The notes under the pieces are model-generated. The model was not told the origin of the DNA. It worked only from the letters and a program-made list of their open reading frames with translations, and did no database searches. Positions 53,143-62,988 of a stretch of 64,000 nucleotides of DNA are shown here, piece by piece. Numbering within the stretch: position 1 is the stretch's first letter; every line of letters starts with the position of its first letter. The DNA comes from Candidatus Heimdallarchaeota archaeon (lineage in GTDB: Archaea > Asgardarchaeota > Heimdallarchaeia > Heimdallarchaeales > Kariarchaeaceae), in contig JADCLS010000003.1 of NCBI GenBank assembly GCA_026702845.1, positions 62,001-126,000 on the forward strand, written 5' to 3'. Both the position numbers and the translations under genes were made by a program.

Positions 53143-53224
53143 AATTATTTGCTGAACAATAAGAGACCAAAACTGACAAAAAGGTTTTGAAATTAGACAA
53201 TTTTGCTATAATAGAGGGTTTTAA

Positions 53225-53548
53225 TTGATAGTATATAATAAATTGATTCGAGATAGAATTCCAGAGATCATTAGAAATGACAATAAAGTACCGAACTTAA
53301 GATTATTGAACAAAAACGAATTCAAAAGTGCTGTATTAACTAAATTTAATGAAGAAATCGCTGAATTAAAAGAATCAACAGATCGAGAAGATATATTAAA
53401 TGAATTGGCAGATGTATTGGAATTAATCTACACCTATGGACAGGAATATAATATATCACCCCAGGAAATAGAGGAGAAAAGAGAATTGAAGGAGCAAAAA
53501 AGGGGTGGGTTTAGTAAAAAATTGTTTTTGATCTCAGTTGATGATTGA
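53225..53548 (+). CDS. MazG-like nucleotide pyrophosphohydrolase
   Basis: A 107-residue protein beginning IVYNKLIRDRIPEIIRND, the signature of a house-cleaning phosphoribosyl-ATP pyrophosphatase-like group, with the acidic metal site in FNEEIAELKESTDREDILNELADVLELIYTY (ExxE...EExD). The start codon is TTG at 53225, as the frame has no earlier ATG. Its AT-rich codon use differs from the upstream HD gene and resembles the next helicase gene, so the last two may have arrived together. Confidence 0.8.
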   Translation: MIVYNKLIRDRIPEIIRNDNKVPNLRLLNKNEFKSAVLTKFNEEIAELKESTDREDILNELADVLELIYTYGQEYNISPQEIEEKRELKEQKRGGFSKKLFLISVDD

Positions 53549-53634
53549 TAAGGCAAATATTGACACCAAAATTCAATAATAAATCCAAATGACTTATGAG
53601 CTCGTGTTACTTAAATAATTTAATTGGGTGAACG

Positions 53635-56028
53635 ATGACAACAATTGAATTGATAAGCAAGGATCTAATTAATACCATAAATCAATTATCAGAAAAAGCG
53701 AATGGTATGTACCTCTTAGTCTCATTTATCATGAAATCAGGAGTAAACTTGATTTATGATATTCTGGCTAAATTATTAAGAGAACAAGTAGAGATTAAAA
53801 TTTTATGTGGTGATTATTTGTTTATCACAGAACCTGTAGCATTGGATACTTTATTGAAATTAGATGGAGATATTGAAATAAGGATGTTCAAATCACAGGA
53901 TAGATCCTTCCACCCCAAAGCCTATTTTATTCAGAATGAACAAAATTCATTAATAATTGGATCCTCAAATCTTTCAAAGTCAGCATTAACAACTGGAATC
54001 GAATGGAATTTACATGTCTATAATGAAAATAAGGTATTTGAAGAAGCATTACACAATTTTAATAAATTATTTTATTCCGAAAATACTTCTGAAATCAATA
54101 GTATATCAATAAATGAATATCACCAAGAATATCTTGAATATCATAAAAAACATTCAATTTTAAGATTTTGTGATGATAACGAGGATGAAACTGAAGATGA
54201 GCCATTTGAAGAAATTTCACAAGGGGTTGAAATTACTCCACAGCAAATTCAAATTGAAGCATTAGCAGAATTAGAGAATTTACTAAATGAGGAATATGAT
54301 AAAGCTATGGTTGTTATAGCCACAGGTCTCGGTAAAACCTACTTAAGTGCATTTTTCGCGCAAAAATTTAGTAATATTCTTTTTATTGCTCACAGAAATG
54401 AAATTTTAATTCAAGCGAAAAGATCTTATGAAAGGGTGATTACAGGTTCTGAGATGGGTATTTTTATCGCTTCTACAAAAGAAATTTCACCGATCATTTT
54501 TGCTTCAATTTTTACAATTTCTACCAAAAAGAATCTTACTTCATTTGCTCCAGATTATTTTGATCTTGTTGTTATTGATGAATTCCATCATGCTGCAGCT
54601 AAATCATATCAAAAAATACTAAATTATTTCAAACCTAAGTTTTTATTGGGATTAACTGCAACACCTGATAGATTAGATGGAAAGGATATCTATAATATTT
54701 GTGATGGAAACATTGCTTATGAAATAGATTTTATTGAGGGCATAAATAGAGGTTACTTAAGTCCATTCCATTATTTTGGTGTAGAAGATGAAATTGATTA
54801 CTCAACTATTAAATTAATCAATAACAAATATAATCAAGCTGAATTAGTTCAACAGCAAATCAGGGAAAATATCATAAATCAAATTTATTCAAATTGGTTA
54901 AAATATAAACAATCAAAATCTGTAGGATTTTGCTCATCTATAACCCAAGCAGAAGTAATGGAAGAGTATTTTTCTAGTAAAGGAGTTAAAGTCCTAAGTT
55001 TAACATCTAAAACAGAAAAATCTTTAAGAAGAAATGCAATTAAAGACCTAGAAGATGGAAAAATCGAAATTATATTCACTGTTGACTTATTCAACGAGGG
55101 TGTGGATATTCCATCATTAGATACATTGTTATTTATTAGACCGACCGAATCAGTTGCAATTTACACCCAACAGATTGGTAGAGGATTGAGATTATTCAAA
55201 GGAAAGGAAAAATGTGTAATTATTGATTTTATTGGAAATTATCAAAATGTAGATCTCAAATTAAAACTACTGGGAATAGATACAAGCAAGCCTCTTACGA
55301 CTAATCCACCAACAATTACATTACCTTCAGGATGTGAGATTGATTTTGGAAATCTTGATATTATAGATTTAATGAATAGGATTAAGAGAGCCAGATTAAA
55401 TTGGAAAGAAACTTTAGTTTCATTATATTTTGAATTAAAAAATGAACTAGGAAGAAGACCAACATACCTTGAGTTACATTTAAAAGGAAAAGGTGATATC
55501 GAAAAAAGCTCAATTAAAAAAGGGTATAAACATTATTGGAATTCATACCATGGATTTTTGTTCGAGAACAACGAATTAAATGAGAATGAGATTTCAACAT
55601 ACTATGACTTCAAGGATTTTATTGAAAATGTTGAAAATACAAGTATGGTTAGAAGCTACAAAATGGTTGTATTAATGGCAATGATTAATCGTGGGATTGA
55701 TAATTGGTACAAAGAAATTACTCCTGAAGAGGTAGCACCATTCTTTCATCAATATTTAACTGAGAAAGAATATCGTAAATCTATAGATTTTTCTGGTAAA
55801 AAACATATCTCACTACTTACATATGATCAATCGAAAGTTGCGAAATTAATTTCAGAAATGCCAATGACAAAATGGGCAAGCTCTTCAAATGGTCATGTAT
55901 ATTTTGAGAACAATAGATTTGGTTTCAATATTGATCATGACAAGATTAATATTCATCTCTTCAATTTTCTTAAAGAAATTGCTGAATATCGACTACATTA
56001 TCATTTTGAAAGGAAAAGTAAGAGATGA
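53635..56028 (+). CDS. PLD nuclease-SF2 helicase fusion (defence-like)
   Basis: A 797-residue protein. The N-terminal 170 residues form a phospholipase D-type nuclease-like domain (SFHPKAYFIQNEQNSLIIGSSNLSKSALTTGIEWNL; HxK present). A superfamily 2 helicase follows: motif I VVIATGLGKTYLSAFF, motif II VVIDEFHHAAAKSY, LGLTATPDRLDGKD, and motif VI TQQIGRGLRLFKGKEK. The C-terminal 230 residues are of unknown helical type. PLD-helicases with MazG-like genes are common in defence islands and in type III-like restriction systems. Whether it is defensive here is inference. Confidence 0.8.
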   Translation: MTTIELISKDLINTINQLSEKANGMYLLVSFIMKSGVNLIYDILAKLLREQVEIKILCGDYLFITEPVALDTLLKLDGDIEIRMFKSQDRSFHPKAYFIQNEQNSLIIGSSNLSKSALTTGIEWNLHVYNENKVFEEALHNFNKLFYSENTSEINSISINEYHQEYLEYHKKHSILRFCDDNEDETEDEPFEEISQGVEITPQQIQIEALAELENLLNEEYDKAMVVIATGLGKTYLSAFFAQKFSNILFIAHRNEILIQAKRSYERVITGSEMGIFIASTKEISPIIFASIFTISTKKNLTSFAPDYFDLVVIDEFHHAAAKSYQKILNYFKPKFLLGLTATPDRLDGKDIYNICDGNIAYEIDFIEGINRGYLSPFHYFGVEDEIDYSTIKLINNKYNQAELVQQQIRENIINQIYSNWLKYKQSKSVGFCSSITQAEVMEEYFSSKGVKVLSLTSKTEKSLRRNAIKDLEDGKIEIIFTVDLFNEGVDIPSLDTLLFIRPTESVAIYTQQIGRGLRLFKGKEKCVIIDFIGNYQNVDLKLKLLGIDTSKPLTTNPPTITLPSGCEIDFGNLDIIDLMNRIKRARLNWKETLVSLYFELKNELGRRPTYLELHLKGKGDIEKSSIKKGYKHYWNSYHGFLFENNELNENEISTYYDFKDFIENVENTSMVRSYKMVVLMAMINRGIDNWYKEITPEEVAPFFHQYLTEKEYRKSIDFSGKKHISLLTYDQSKVAKLISEMPMTKWASSSNGHVYFENNRFGFNIDHDKINIHLFNFLKEIAEYRLHYHFERKSKR

Positions 56029-56077
56029 TACAATTTTAAATCATAATCACTTTAAATCAAATAATTAACAAATTGTA

Positions 56078-57092
56078 GTGAAAGCAATAGTTCTACATAA
56101 AACAGGGGGATATGATGTTCTCAAAGTATCAGAAGTTGAGCATCCACTACCAGGGCCTAAAGAAGTGAAAGTAAAAGTCAAATATGCTGGTGTCAACTAT
56201 GCAGACCTTCTCACTCGCAAGGGATTCTATTCCTGGGCACCAAAACGTCCGCACATCATTGGATCTGGAAGTAGCAGGAGAGATTGTAGAAATCGGATCA
56301 GAAGTGACCCAGCACAAGCTAGGAGACCGTGTTTTTGTAGGAGCACAGAAGGGAGGGTATGCAGAGTACACTGTGACAGATCAACTATTTGCATTACCTG
56401 TTCCAGAGTTTTACAGCTGGGAGGAAGCTGCTGCCTTTGGTGCACAGTGGTTCACTGCCTGGGTGGGTCTGGTGGAGATGGCCCGTGTGCGAGAGGGAGA
56501 AATTGTACTGGTACATGCCGGTGCTGGTGGAGTGGGATCAGCAGCTATCAAACTGGCAAGGGCACTTAAGCTCGAGGTCTTTGCCACCTGTTCACCTCAC
56601 AAGAAACCAATTGTGGAGGAGATGGGGGCAACTTACCTTGCCTATGGATCCTTTGAGCAGGAGCTAAACAGACTTAACAAGCAGCCAGATTGTGTCATCG
56701 AGACCATCGGGGGTGATGTGTTCCAGCGCAGTTTCCTCAACCTTGCACCCATGGGGCGTGTGATCTGCATAGGGGCCTCTGGAATCGAGGTGCAGAACAA
56801 GTGGAATATCTTCAAACTTCTGAAAGCATGGAGAGCTATACCCAGGGCAAAAATGTCACAGGTTGTGCAGGCATCACGAGGATTCATGGGCCTGCATGTG
56901 GGCTATTTGCTTGAATTTCCAGAACGAGTCCTACCCAGCTGGCAAAAAATGATTGATCTCATTACAGAGCACCAGCTCAGGCCAATCATCAGGGAGGATA
57001 ACATCTTCCCCATGAGCAGGGCAGGAGAAGCACATAGATACATGCAGGAAAGGAAGAGTATAGGTAAAATACTGCTTGATCCAAGCAAGTAA
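56078..57092 (+). pseudogene. Zinc-type quinone oxidoreductase with a frameshift
   Basis: The N-terminal part (GTG 56078: MKAIVLHKTGGYDVLKVSEVEHPLPGPKEVKVKV..., through PHIIG) and the rest (LEVAGEIVEIGSEVTQHKLGDRVF...VLVHAGAGGVGSAAIKLA) make one MDR-family reductase if a single base T at about 56264 is removed. The read-through then gives PHIIGLEVAGEI, the family consensus. The complete protein would be about 337 residues with NADPH-binding AGAGGVGSAA. Either a recent inactivating mutation or an assembly or sequencing error explains it. Confidence 0.75.
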
Positions 57093-57220
57093 ATTAGCGT
57101 ATAGGATAAGCTAAATGCAATTTGATGTTAATTGTTATTGATTAGAGTAATAATACACAAAAACTTTAAATTCAACTAGATGAGAATGGAAATTATTTAA
57201 TTTCTAGTTATAATAATGAA

Positions 57221-58423
57221 ATGATGAGAGATGAAGAGGAGCTCAAAATAATTTGTGATATACTTTCACTTGATTTTGAGAGGATCTGCAAAGAAACTAC
57301 TTTTAATGATGGGAAATTAGTAGCACTTAATTTATCAAATAATCAGCTGACAGAACTTCCTAAAGGAATATTTGATACATTTATGCATCTTACTGAACTA
57401 GATATAAGTGAAAATCTGTTTACTGAACTCCCTTCTGAGATTTTTGACGAACTTACCAACTTGGAGCGATTATACTTGAATAAGAACCTGCTTATTGAAC
57501 TTCCCAAAAATCTTTTCAATAATCTTTCAAGTCTGGAGTACTTATTATTAGCAGAAAATTTGCTGACTGAACTCCCATCAGGAATATTTGATAATCTAAC
57601 CAGCTTAACAGATCTTGAATTAGAAGAGAATCTGCTAAAAGAATTGCCAATGGGAATTTTCGATCAACTTAGAAATCTTAAATCATTGGATTTACGTGGA
57701 AATCAATTGACAGAATTTCCATTTGATGAAGATGAAGTTGTCCCATGGGGGATATTTGATAGACTTTCAAGTCTCACCTCATTATCATTAGGTAGAAATC
57801 ACTTTACAGAACTCCAGCCTCTAATATTTGATATGCTAGATAGCCTACATATCCTAGATTTATCCCAAAATAAGTTAAAAGAGATCCCAGAAAATATATT
57901 TGATGGACTAAAAGAGCTTAATGTATTATTTCTTGGGGGTAATCAGCTGACTAAGGTCACTGAAAGGATGTTTCATTACATAAACATAACGTTATTGGAT
58001 TTAAATAACAATCAGTTAACAGAGTTCCCTCAAAAAATATTTGATGACCTTTTTCTACTTAAGAGGTTGGATTTGTCTGGAAATTTACTTAAAGAAGCTC
58101 CAAAAGGTCATGAACGTTTAAAGAAGTTCTATTTTGATCTGCAGTACGATGATAAAACTAGCAAAATCAGTTCCTTTAGACCTAGATTAGATCAAAAAGG
58201 TTTAAGAATTGAGAAATTCAAACGTGCTATCACAAAAGTCAACTCTATGAAGCTTACTCAACTATCCAAAATTGTAGATATGGATTCAAATGATTTACTA
58301 TCCTGGATGATTGATCTACCTGAGGATATTGGTGTATCATTAGGATTAATAGTTGATCAAACGAATATTGATGAAGATGAGTTGACTGATCTATTTGGAC
58401 AATTTATTGATAAGCTAGACTAG
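57221..58423 (+). CDS. Leucine-rich repeat protein
   Basis: A 400-residue protein without a signal peptide. After a 30-residue helical cap come eleven leucine-rich repeats of 24 residues (LxxLxLxxNxLTELPxxIFDxLxx; about residues 33-300), one with an eight-residue insertion. The last 65 residues are helical (KRAITKVNSMKLTQLSKIVDMDSNDLLSWMIDL...), resembling a PCI/winged-helix tail seen in other Asgard proteins. LRR proteins commonly bind proteins such as GTPases; the partner here is unknown. The repeats are very regular, so recombination between units is possible. Confidence 0.85.
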   Translation: MMRDEEELKIICDILSLDFERICKETTFNDGKLVALNLSNNQLTELPKGIFDTFMHLTELDISENLFTELPSEIFDELTNLERLYLNKNLLIELPKNLFNNLSSLEYLLLAENLLTELPSGIFDNLTSLTDLELEENLLKELPMGIFDQLRNLKSLDLRGNQLTEFPFDEDEVVPWGIFDRLSSLTSLSLGRNHFTELQPLIFDMLDSLHILDLSQNKLKEIPENIFDGLKELNVLFLGGNQLTKVTERMFHYINITLLDLNNNQLTEFPQKIFDDLFLLKRLDLSGNLLKEAPKGHERLKKFYFDLQYDDKTSKISSFRPRLDQKGLRIEKFKRAITKVNSMKLTQLSKIVDMDSNDLLSWMIDLPEDIGVSLGLIVDQTNIDEDELTDLFGQFIDKLD

Positions 58424-58503
58424 TTTTAAATATTTCTAGCTAATTCCCAAATAACTTCTATTCTTTAATTTCTAGTCTTTCTGAATTCCAGTCATAGAGA
58501 CGA

Positions 58504-60114
58504 TTATGGCCTAGGAGTGGTTTCTATGATGATCTCCTCTTTTCCTGATAAAACAGCAATATTCATGCCAATGGCCCGGATCCTCAGCATATCCTTTCGT
58601 GTTAGGAGCACAATCTCAGGCAACCACACATATTCATAGAGATCCAGCACCAGGATCCGGTTCATCTGCTCAATCAATTTCTTTGATTGTTTATCCTTGA
58701 GAATCAGACAGTAAAGCTTTCTGTCTATCAGTATATACTCTCTTGCCTTGCCAGGTATCTCAATCTCTTTGATGATTTGCAGTGAATGCTTGTCAAGAAT
58801 GCTAATTCTATGCTCATTACCCACTATCAATTGTGTATCATTCAACAGCATGAAATCATCAAGATCCTCCTTGAGCCTGATCTGTTGCTTGATACTCATG
58901 GCAAGATCAGTCCTGTACAGCTCATAATGGCTGAAATCAAACTGCTCATCTCGTTTTCTGTTGCCGAAAATATACAGAAAATCATTATCAGTGGCCACGC
59001 CATGAATCTCCTCATGAAATTTAACTTCAATATACGGACGGGAGGATCCCATACCTGAGATCAGTGCTCCTTTTGAATTCTTTCTGTAGAGCAACACCAG
59101 CCTGTCCACTGGTTTGGCCATGATGTAACTGCGTTGAACATCCTGCTGATACTGAAGGATAATCTCATTACTATCAAAATCAGCAGATATGCATCCACGA
59201 TACTGTAAATTGTTGATATCCAGCACATACAGATGTGATTGCAGGATATAGAGGTGGGGTGATTGATAATGCAGAGCTTCCACTTGATTTTTCTCTATTC
59301 TCACCCTGGCATGGAGGTTATTATCCATCCAGAAATACATCCAGCCATTGCTCATTGTGGTGATACGATATGGTCCTGCAGTAGTACAATTTGTCACATC
59401 TTTTTTGTATTTCTGCCTCATCAGAATCTGCTCATTCACCAGTGCCTGTCGTCTTTTCTTTCTGATCCTTGCAGAAATCAATTTGTAGGAGATCCACAGC
59501 ATAGTCACACCAATATAGCTGAGAGAAAATATGATGAGGAATTCATCAATATCAAACCCGTTGTTCTGTAACACCAGATAGTAGATCGCCAGACTGATGA
59601 CCCCCGCCACCACCCCGAGAATGGCCGCATAGATCATCAAGACTAGCAGCAAAATGGATGCAAATAGCATGGGCATGAGCACAACGATCATTCCCACCAG
59701 GAAAATCATCAAACTACCAATGGTACCTGCCATACCGAATAACCTGGAGAGCATATCCTCATCATCAGTGATTTGCTCATATAGCTGAGTGCTCTGTACA
59801 CGTTTACTCCCCATGCTGTACTCTCTTCTATGTTCGTAGACATGAGTGTTGGTATCCATGGTGGTTGCCATCCAGGTGCTCAGGATATTGGATAATAACA
59901 GAATTACAATGATGATCAATGCCCAGGTAAATGTGAGCATACCCTCCAGAGTATCAAAAAATCCCTTCTCTGTGACTGCAAGACCCAAGCCAATTATGAT
60001 GAAGATCCCCATAACTGCTGTGGAAGGAATAAGCCTGAAGTATTCCCTCAGTAATCGTGATTTCTCAACTGGTTTTCTGAAGGTGATTTCCAGCTCTACT
60101 GAAGGAGTATTCAT
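58504..60114 (-). CDS. Membrane protein with N-terminal helices and a beta-rich cytoplasmic domain
   Basis: A 536-residue protein. The first 225 residues contain about six membrane spans in pairs (FRLIPSTAVMGIFIIIGLGLAV, LLLSNILSTWMATTMD, IGSLMIFLVGMIVVLMPMLFASILLLVLMIYAAILGVV, FIIFSLSYIGVTMLWI). After a basic stretch (RIRKKRRQAL), residues 235-530 look like WD/NHL-like beta-propeller strands (LYILQSHLYVLDINNLQYRG, FLYIFGNRKR, QLIVGNEHRISILDKHSLQI, KLYCLILKDKQSKK). No homolog is known to me; a sensor or transport protein is possible. Confidence 0.65.
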   Translation of the reverse strand: MNTPSVELEITFRKPVEKSRLLREYFRLIPSTAVMGIFIIIGLGLAVTEKGFFDTLEGMLTFTWALIIIVILLLSNILSTWMATTMDTNTHVYEHRREYSMGSKRVQSTQLYEQITDDEDMLSRLFGMAGTIGSLMIFLVGMIVVLMPMLFASILLLVLMIYAAILGVVAGVISLAIYYLVLQNNGFDIDEFLIIFSLSYIGVTMLWISYKLISARIRKKRRQALVNEQILMRQKYKKDVTNCTTAGPYRITTMSNGWMYFWMDNNLHARVRIEKNQVEALHYQSPHLYILQSHLYVLDINNLQYRGCISADFDSNEIILQYQQDVQRSYIMAKPVDRLVLLYRKNSKGALISGMGSSRPYIEVKFHEEIHGVATDNDFLYIFGNRKRDEQFDFSHYELYRTDLAMSIKQQIRLKEDLDDFMLLNDTQLIVGNEHRISILDKHSLQIIKEIEIPGKAREYILIDRKLYCLILKDKQSKKLIEQMNRILVLDLYEYVWLPEIVLLTRKDMLRIRAIGMNIAVLSGKEEIIIETTPRP

Positions 60115-60518
60115 AGTAGTACTGTATACTTGATCTTATTAAAATCTCCTTGATTCAGCTGAATTCATGATCTATAATTTAGTACTCATACTTTAGAATA
60201 CATAAGGTGTCCATTTAATGTGAAATTGGTAAATTTTACTGCTTGAAATAATTAGTACTAATTATTGATGATGGTACTATTCCAAGGATCAAAAAGGATA
60301 AGAGCATCTGCTACAATAGCTTGTAATGAAAAGAAACTAGTGATGATCCTGGGTATTCTACTGGTTTCAACTGTCAGATTATGCAGGACATGTTTGCCAG
60401 TGGGTGGTGGTGCTTGCAAGGCATTCACTCCATATCTCAAGCAAGCATATTCTCACATTCATCGTTTCAAATCTTTCAGGAATATTACAATCTGTATTGA
60501 ACTATCTGGGGTTGAACC
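60115..60518. other. Intergenic region with only weak open frames
   Basis: About 400 bp between two minus-strand genes. It has open frames in both directions (for example 60258-60440 minus) without recognisable similarity or ribosome-binding sites. A remnant of a lost gene is possible but not shown. Confidence 0.4.
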
Positions 60519-61256
60519 CTACCAGAATTTCCACCAGGGTTTCTTTTCCTCAACCGAAACCTCCTCTCCCTCTGGTCGGTACTGCAACTCTCGTTTATCC
60601 TCCACACTCACTTCCTTTCCCTTCTTCTTGGCCACCTCGATAAACTCATAGAAGGCACTCTCGGTCTTGCCACCCTCTCCCTCATAGATGGTGTACTGTA
60701 ATGGTAGAAAATTGCGTTCAGAATCTATCTCCTGCATCAGCTTCTGACCCTCAAATCGTTCCTCTCGGTTGGCTTTCTCACCCACCCACATCCATAGCTG
60801 GCCATTGCCATCCAGCACATACACATCTTCTGATTTCAGGCTACCACGATCCAGCTTAACCTCCTCCACATATGCCTCATCCAATTGTGCAGTCTCCTGC
60901 TTGGTGAATACTCTGAAGAGCTTGTATTCCACCATATCCAGCTTGGCAGTACGTAAGAATCCCGGAGTATCCCCATCCACCACATCAAACTCGATAATTT
61001 TCAGTAATTCCTCGGGTTCCTCTCCCTGCAGGCAGGAGTACACCTTGGGTTCTCCACCTCTCTCGGTGTTATCCAGCTGGTTGGCTACCCAGGCACCAGA
61101 TGTCTGTTCATCCACACCGCAATCCTTTCCCCTCCAGATAAAGATCTCATCATCATTATCAATGACGTATACATCACCATCCAAAAAGGTGTATCGATCC
61201 TTCTTGGATTTTACCCGTTCCATATCCTGTCCTTTCACATGTAATACTACTGGCAT
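60519..61256 (-). CDS. Two-domain gelsolin-like protein
   Basis: A 245-residue protein with two gelsolin/ADF-H-like domains: FLDGDVYVIDNDDEIFIWRGKDCGVDEQ (about residues 25-50) and SEDVYVLDGNGQLWMWVGEKANREERF (about 141-167), each with the DxxxxYVxD...xxWxG pattern of gelsolin repeats. Between them the sequence has the SCLQGEEPEELLKII helix. The C-terminus is highly charged and ends PWWKFW, an aromatic tail that may insert in membranes. Asgard gelsolins bind actin; no actin gene is in the window. Actin regulation is therefore inferred from the family. Confidence 0.85.
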   Translation of the reverse strand: MPVVLHVKGQDMERVKSKKDRYTFLDGDVYVIDNDDEIFIWRGKDCGVDEQTSGAWVANQLDNTERGGEPKVYSCLQGEEPEELLKIIEFDVVDGDTPGFLRTAKLDMVEYKLFRVFTKQETAQLDEAYVEEVKLDRGSLKSEDVYVLDGNGQLWMWVGEKANREERFEGQKLMQEIDSERNFLPLQYTIYEGEGGKTESAFYEFIEVAKKKGKEVSVEDKRELQYRPEGEEVSVEEKKPWWKFW

Positions 61257-61334
61257 GGAAGATTAATACAAATATCTGCACTTAAATCGATTGTGTGTGG
61301 AGAGTATTTCTGCTCAAATTTTTATTTGATAATA

Positions 61335-62387
61335 CTACTGGGCAATGAACAGGATCTCGGTGTTTTTTCCCTTGTTCAGTGCATATGTGATGGGTTTGAG
61401 ATGATGTTCCACCTTGGTTTTGTAGGTTAATAGTATCTCCCTGAGTTGTTCGGATGATGGATATCCCTGGGTATTGTAGGAGATTACCAGGGTGCTATCC
61501 TGATACTTACGAATGAGTTTCTCAAATTCTGAGGAAATCTGCTTGGGGTCTATCCAGCTGGTCTTTTGCATGGCATAGGGTCGATGTTTCAGGGAATTAT
61601 TGATCTGATGTTTCCAGTTATCATAATCAAGGATACCCTCAAGAAAGTGGTAGTAATTCTGGTAATCATTGCCACTCATATTCCTCTTCTGTTTCATGTA
61701 TGGAGGGTCTATATACACCAGATCCACATCAAGGGGATCCATACCGGATATATCCTGATTGTATGCCTTATTCTTGTATCCATTATCAAATATGGCCTGG
61801 TTGGCCTGTGTGACAAATTTTCGCATATATGCATCGAAGGGTCGATCCCAGGTGGTTTTGTTACCAAAGCTACGTTTCACCTCATCCAGTCGCATGTAGA
61901 GGTTCTTACGATGGAAGAGATTGTAGGGTCGCTTGATGATACATGCCTGGAACAAGGCCCAGTAGAGGATTGCCTGTGCATATTCCCCGTCAACCTGACG
62001 GATATTGGAGATAATGCCATCAAGCCAGATGTTCTCATCTTGTGTGAAGTATTGCTGCTGGTATTCCCGCTCAATGTGATGTTCATGATCTTTGTAAAGG
62101 GGAGGGGTGAGAATCTGCTTGAGTAGTGGAACTGATACTGTAGTATTTCCATTCTCCACCAGTGCCTTTACGGTGAGATAACTCGATTGCAGCAGATCAT
62201 TGGAATAAATTAACTTTTGCTGGGTTTTGAAGTAGTAGGAGACCACTCCACTACCCGAGAACGCATCAAATGCTGAGTTATATGCCAGCTTGGATAGATG
62301 TTTATGCATCCAGTCCAGTAACCTGTATTTACTCCCTTGGAACCTCGTCTGTGGGTATGCATGATAGCTAACCAGGGTGGATTCCAT
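61335..62387 (-). CDS. D12-class DNA adenine methyltransferase
   Basis: A 350-residue N6-adenine methyltransferase of the Dam/D12 type. The start has the FQGSK (RFQGSKYRLLDWMHKHLS), motif I is FDAFSGSGVVSYYFK, and the catalytic DPPY is in DLVYIDPPYMKQ. The centre is a helical recognition region. An ATG at 62387 (MESTLVSYHAYPQ) or 62393 starts it. It follows three small genes on the same strand (55 bp gap). No matching restriction enzyme gene is seen, so it may be an orphan or belong to a mobile cassette. Confidence 0.85.
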   Translation of the reverse strand: MESTLVSYHAYPQTRFQGSKYRLLDWMHKHLSKLAYNSAFDAFSGSGVVSYYFKTQQKLIYSNDLLQSSYLTVKALVENGNTTVSVPLLKQILTPPLYKDHEHHIEREYQQQYFTQDENIWLDGIISNIRQVDGEYAQAILYWALFQACIIKRPYNLFHRKNLYMRLDEVKRSFGNKTTWDRPFDAYMRKFVTQANQAIFDNGYKNKAYNQDISGMDPLDVDLVYIDPPYMKQKRNMSGNDYQNYYHFLEGILDYDNWKHQINNSLKHRPYAMQKTSWIDPKQISSEFEKLIRKYQDSTLVISYNTQGYPSSEQLREILLTYKTKVEHHLKPITYALNKGKNTEILFIAQ

Positions 62388-62442
62388 AATCATTAATTAT
62401 ATGCTCTGATAATATAACTTCTTGTTGGTCAGCTTGGATTTG

Positions 62443-62988
62443 TCATGTCTCAATCAATGGATGATACTGATCCTCAGTCAATCCAAAGGTCCATGCAACT
62501 GCCTGTCTGCAAGTTCTCATATCAGGTGGTACTCGAATGATATAGGTGTCTCCGGTGGAGGGGCAGACCACACGCACAAAGACATAATCCTCCTGTCCCC
62601 TGGGAGAAATAATTTTCACCAGCTGTGATGAACCATCCCGATGTATCACCCTACCTCTCACCTCTCGCACAAATTTAGTATATCCCATGCGTCTGATGAG
62701 TCGACGTCGAATCTCCTGGTTATGTACAGCAAGAATATCCTGGCCCGATAGATCTTGACGATACTCCATGAGATAATCATCAAGTGCCTGTTCTATCTCG
62801 GAGAGATCCTCCCAAGGATCCAGTGATCGCACAAAATCAGCTATACTTCTCACCCGTGGTTTTCCATCCTCCATGTAGTACATGCGTCCATCGGGAAGCA
62901 GTTGAATGGATTCATCCTCACGCAGGGCTATCTGCTCATTGCTCAGTCTGGATAATTTGATCAGTTTATCTCGTATCTCCTCTATCAA
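62443..62988 (-). CDS. DUF6745-like protein
   Basis: A 181-residue protein. The C-terminal part (YIIRVPPDMRTCRQAVAWTFGLTEDQYHPLIET) matches my recollection of a widespread uncharacterised family (DUF6745-like) with the VPP...TxREAxAWTFG pattern. The N-terminal half is helical, with EIRDKLIKLSRLSNEQIALRE. It overlaps the next gene by 4 bp. Function is unknown. In bacteria such proteins are often encoded next to the QGDVLL-type small protein, as here. Confidence 0.6.
   Translation of the reverse strand: MIEEIRDKLIKLSRLSNEQIALREDESIQLLPDGRMYYMEDGKPRVRSIADFVRSLDPWEDLSEIEQALDDYLMEYRQDLSGQDILAVHNQEIRRRLIRRMGYTKFVREVRGRVIHRDGSSQLVKIISPRGQEDYVFVRVVCPSTGDTYIIRVPPDMRTCRQAVAWTFGLTEDQYHPLIET

Noticed and set aside
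60265..60651. A 128-residue plus-strand frame overlapping the gelsolin gene
   Set aside because: It overlaps the gelsolin gene end and has no recognisable similarity; the first part lies in a gene-free stretch only.
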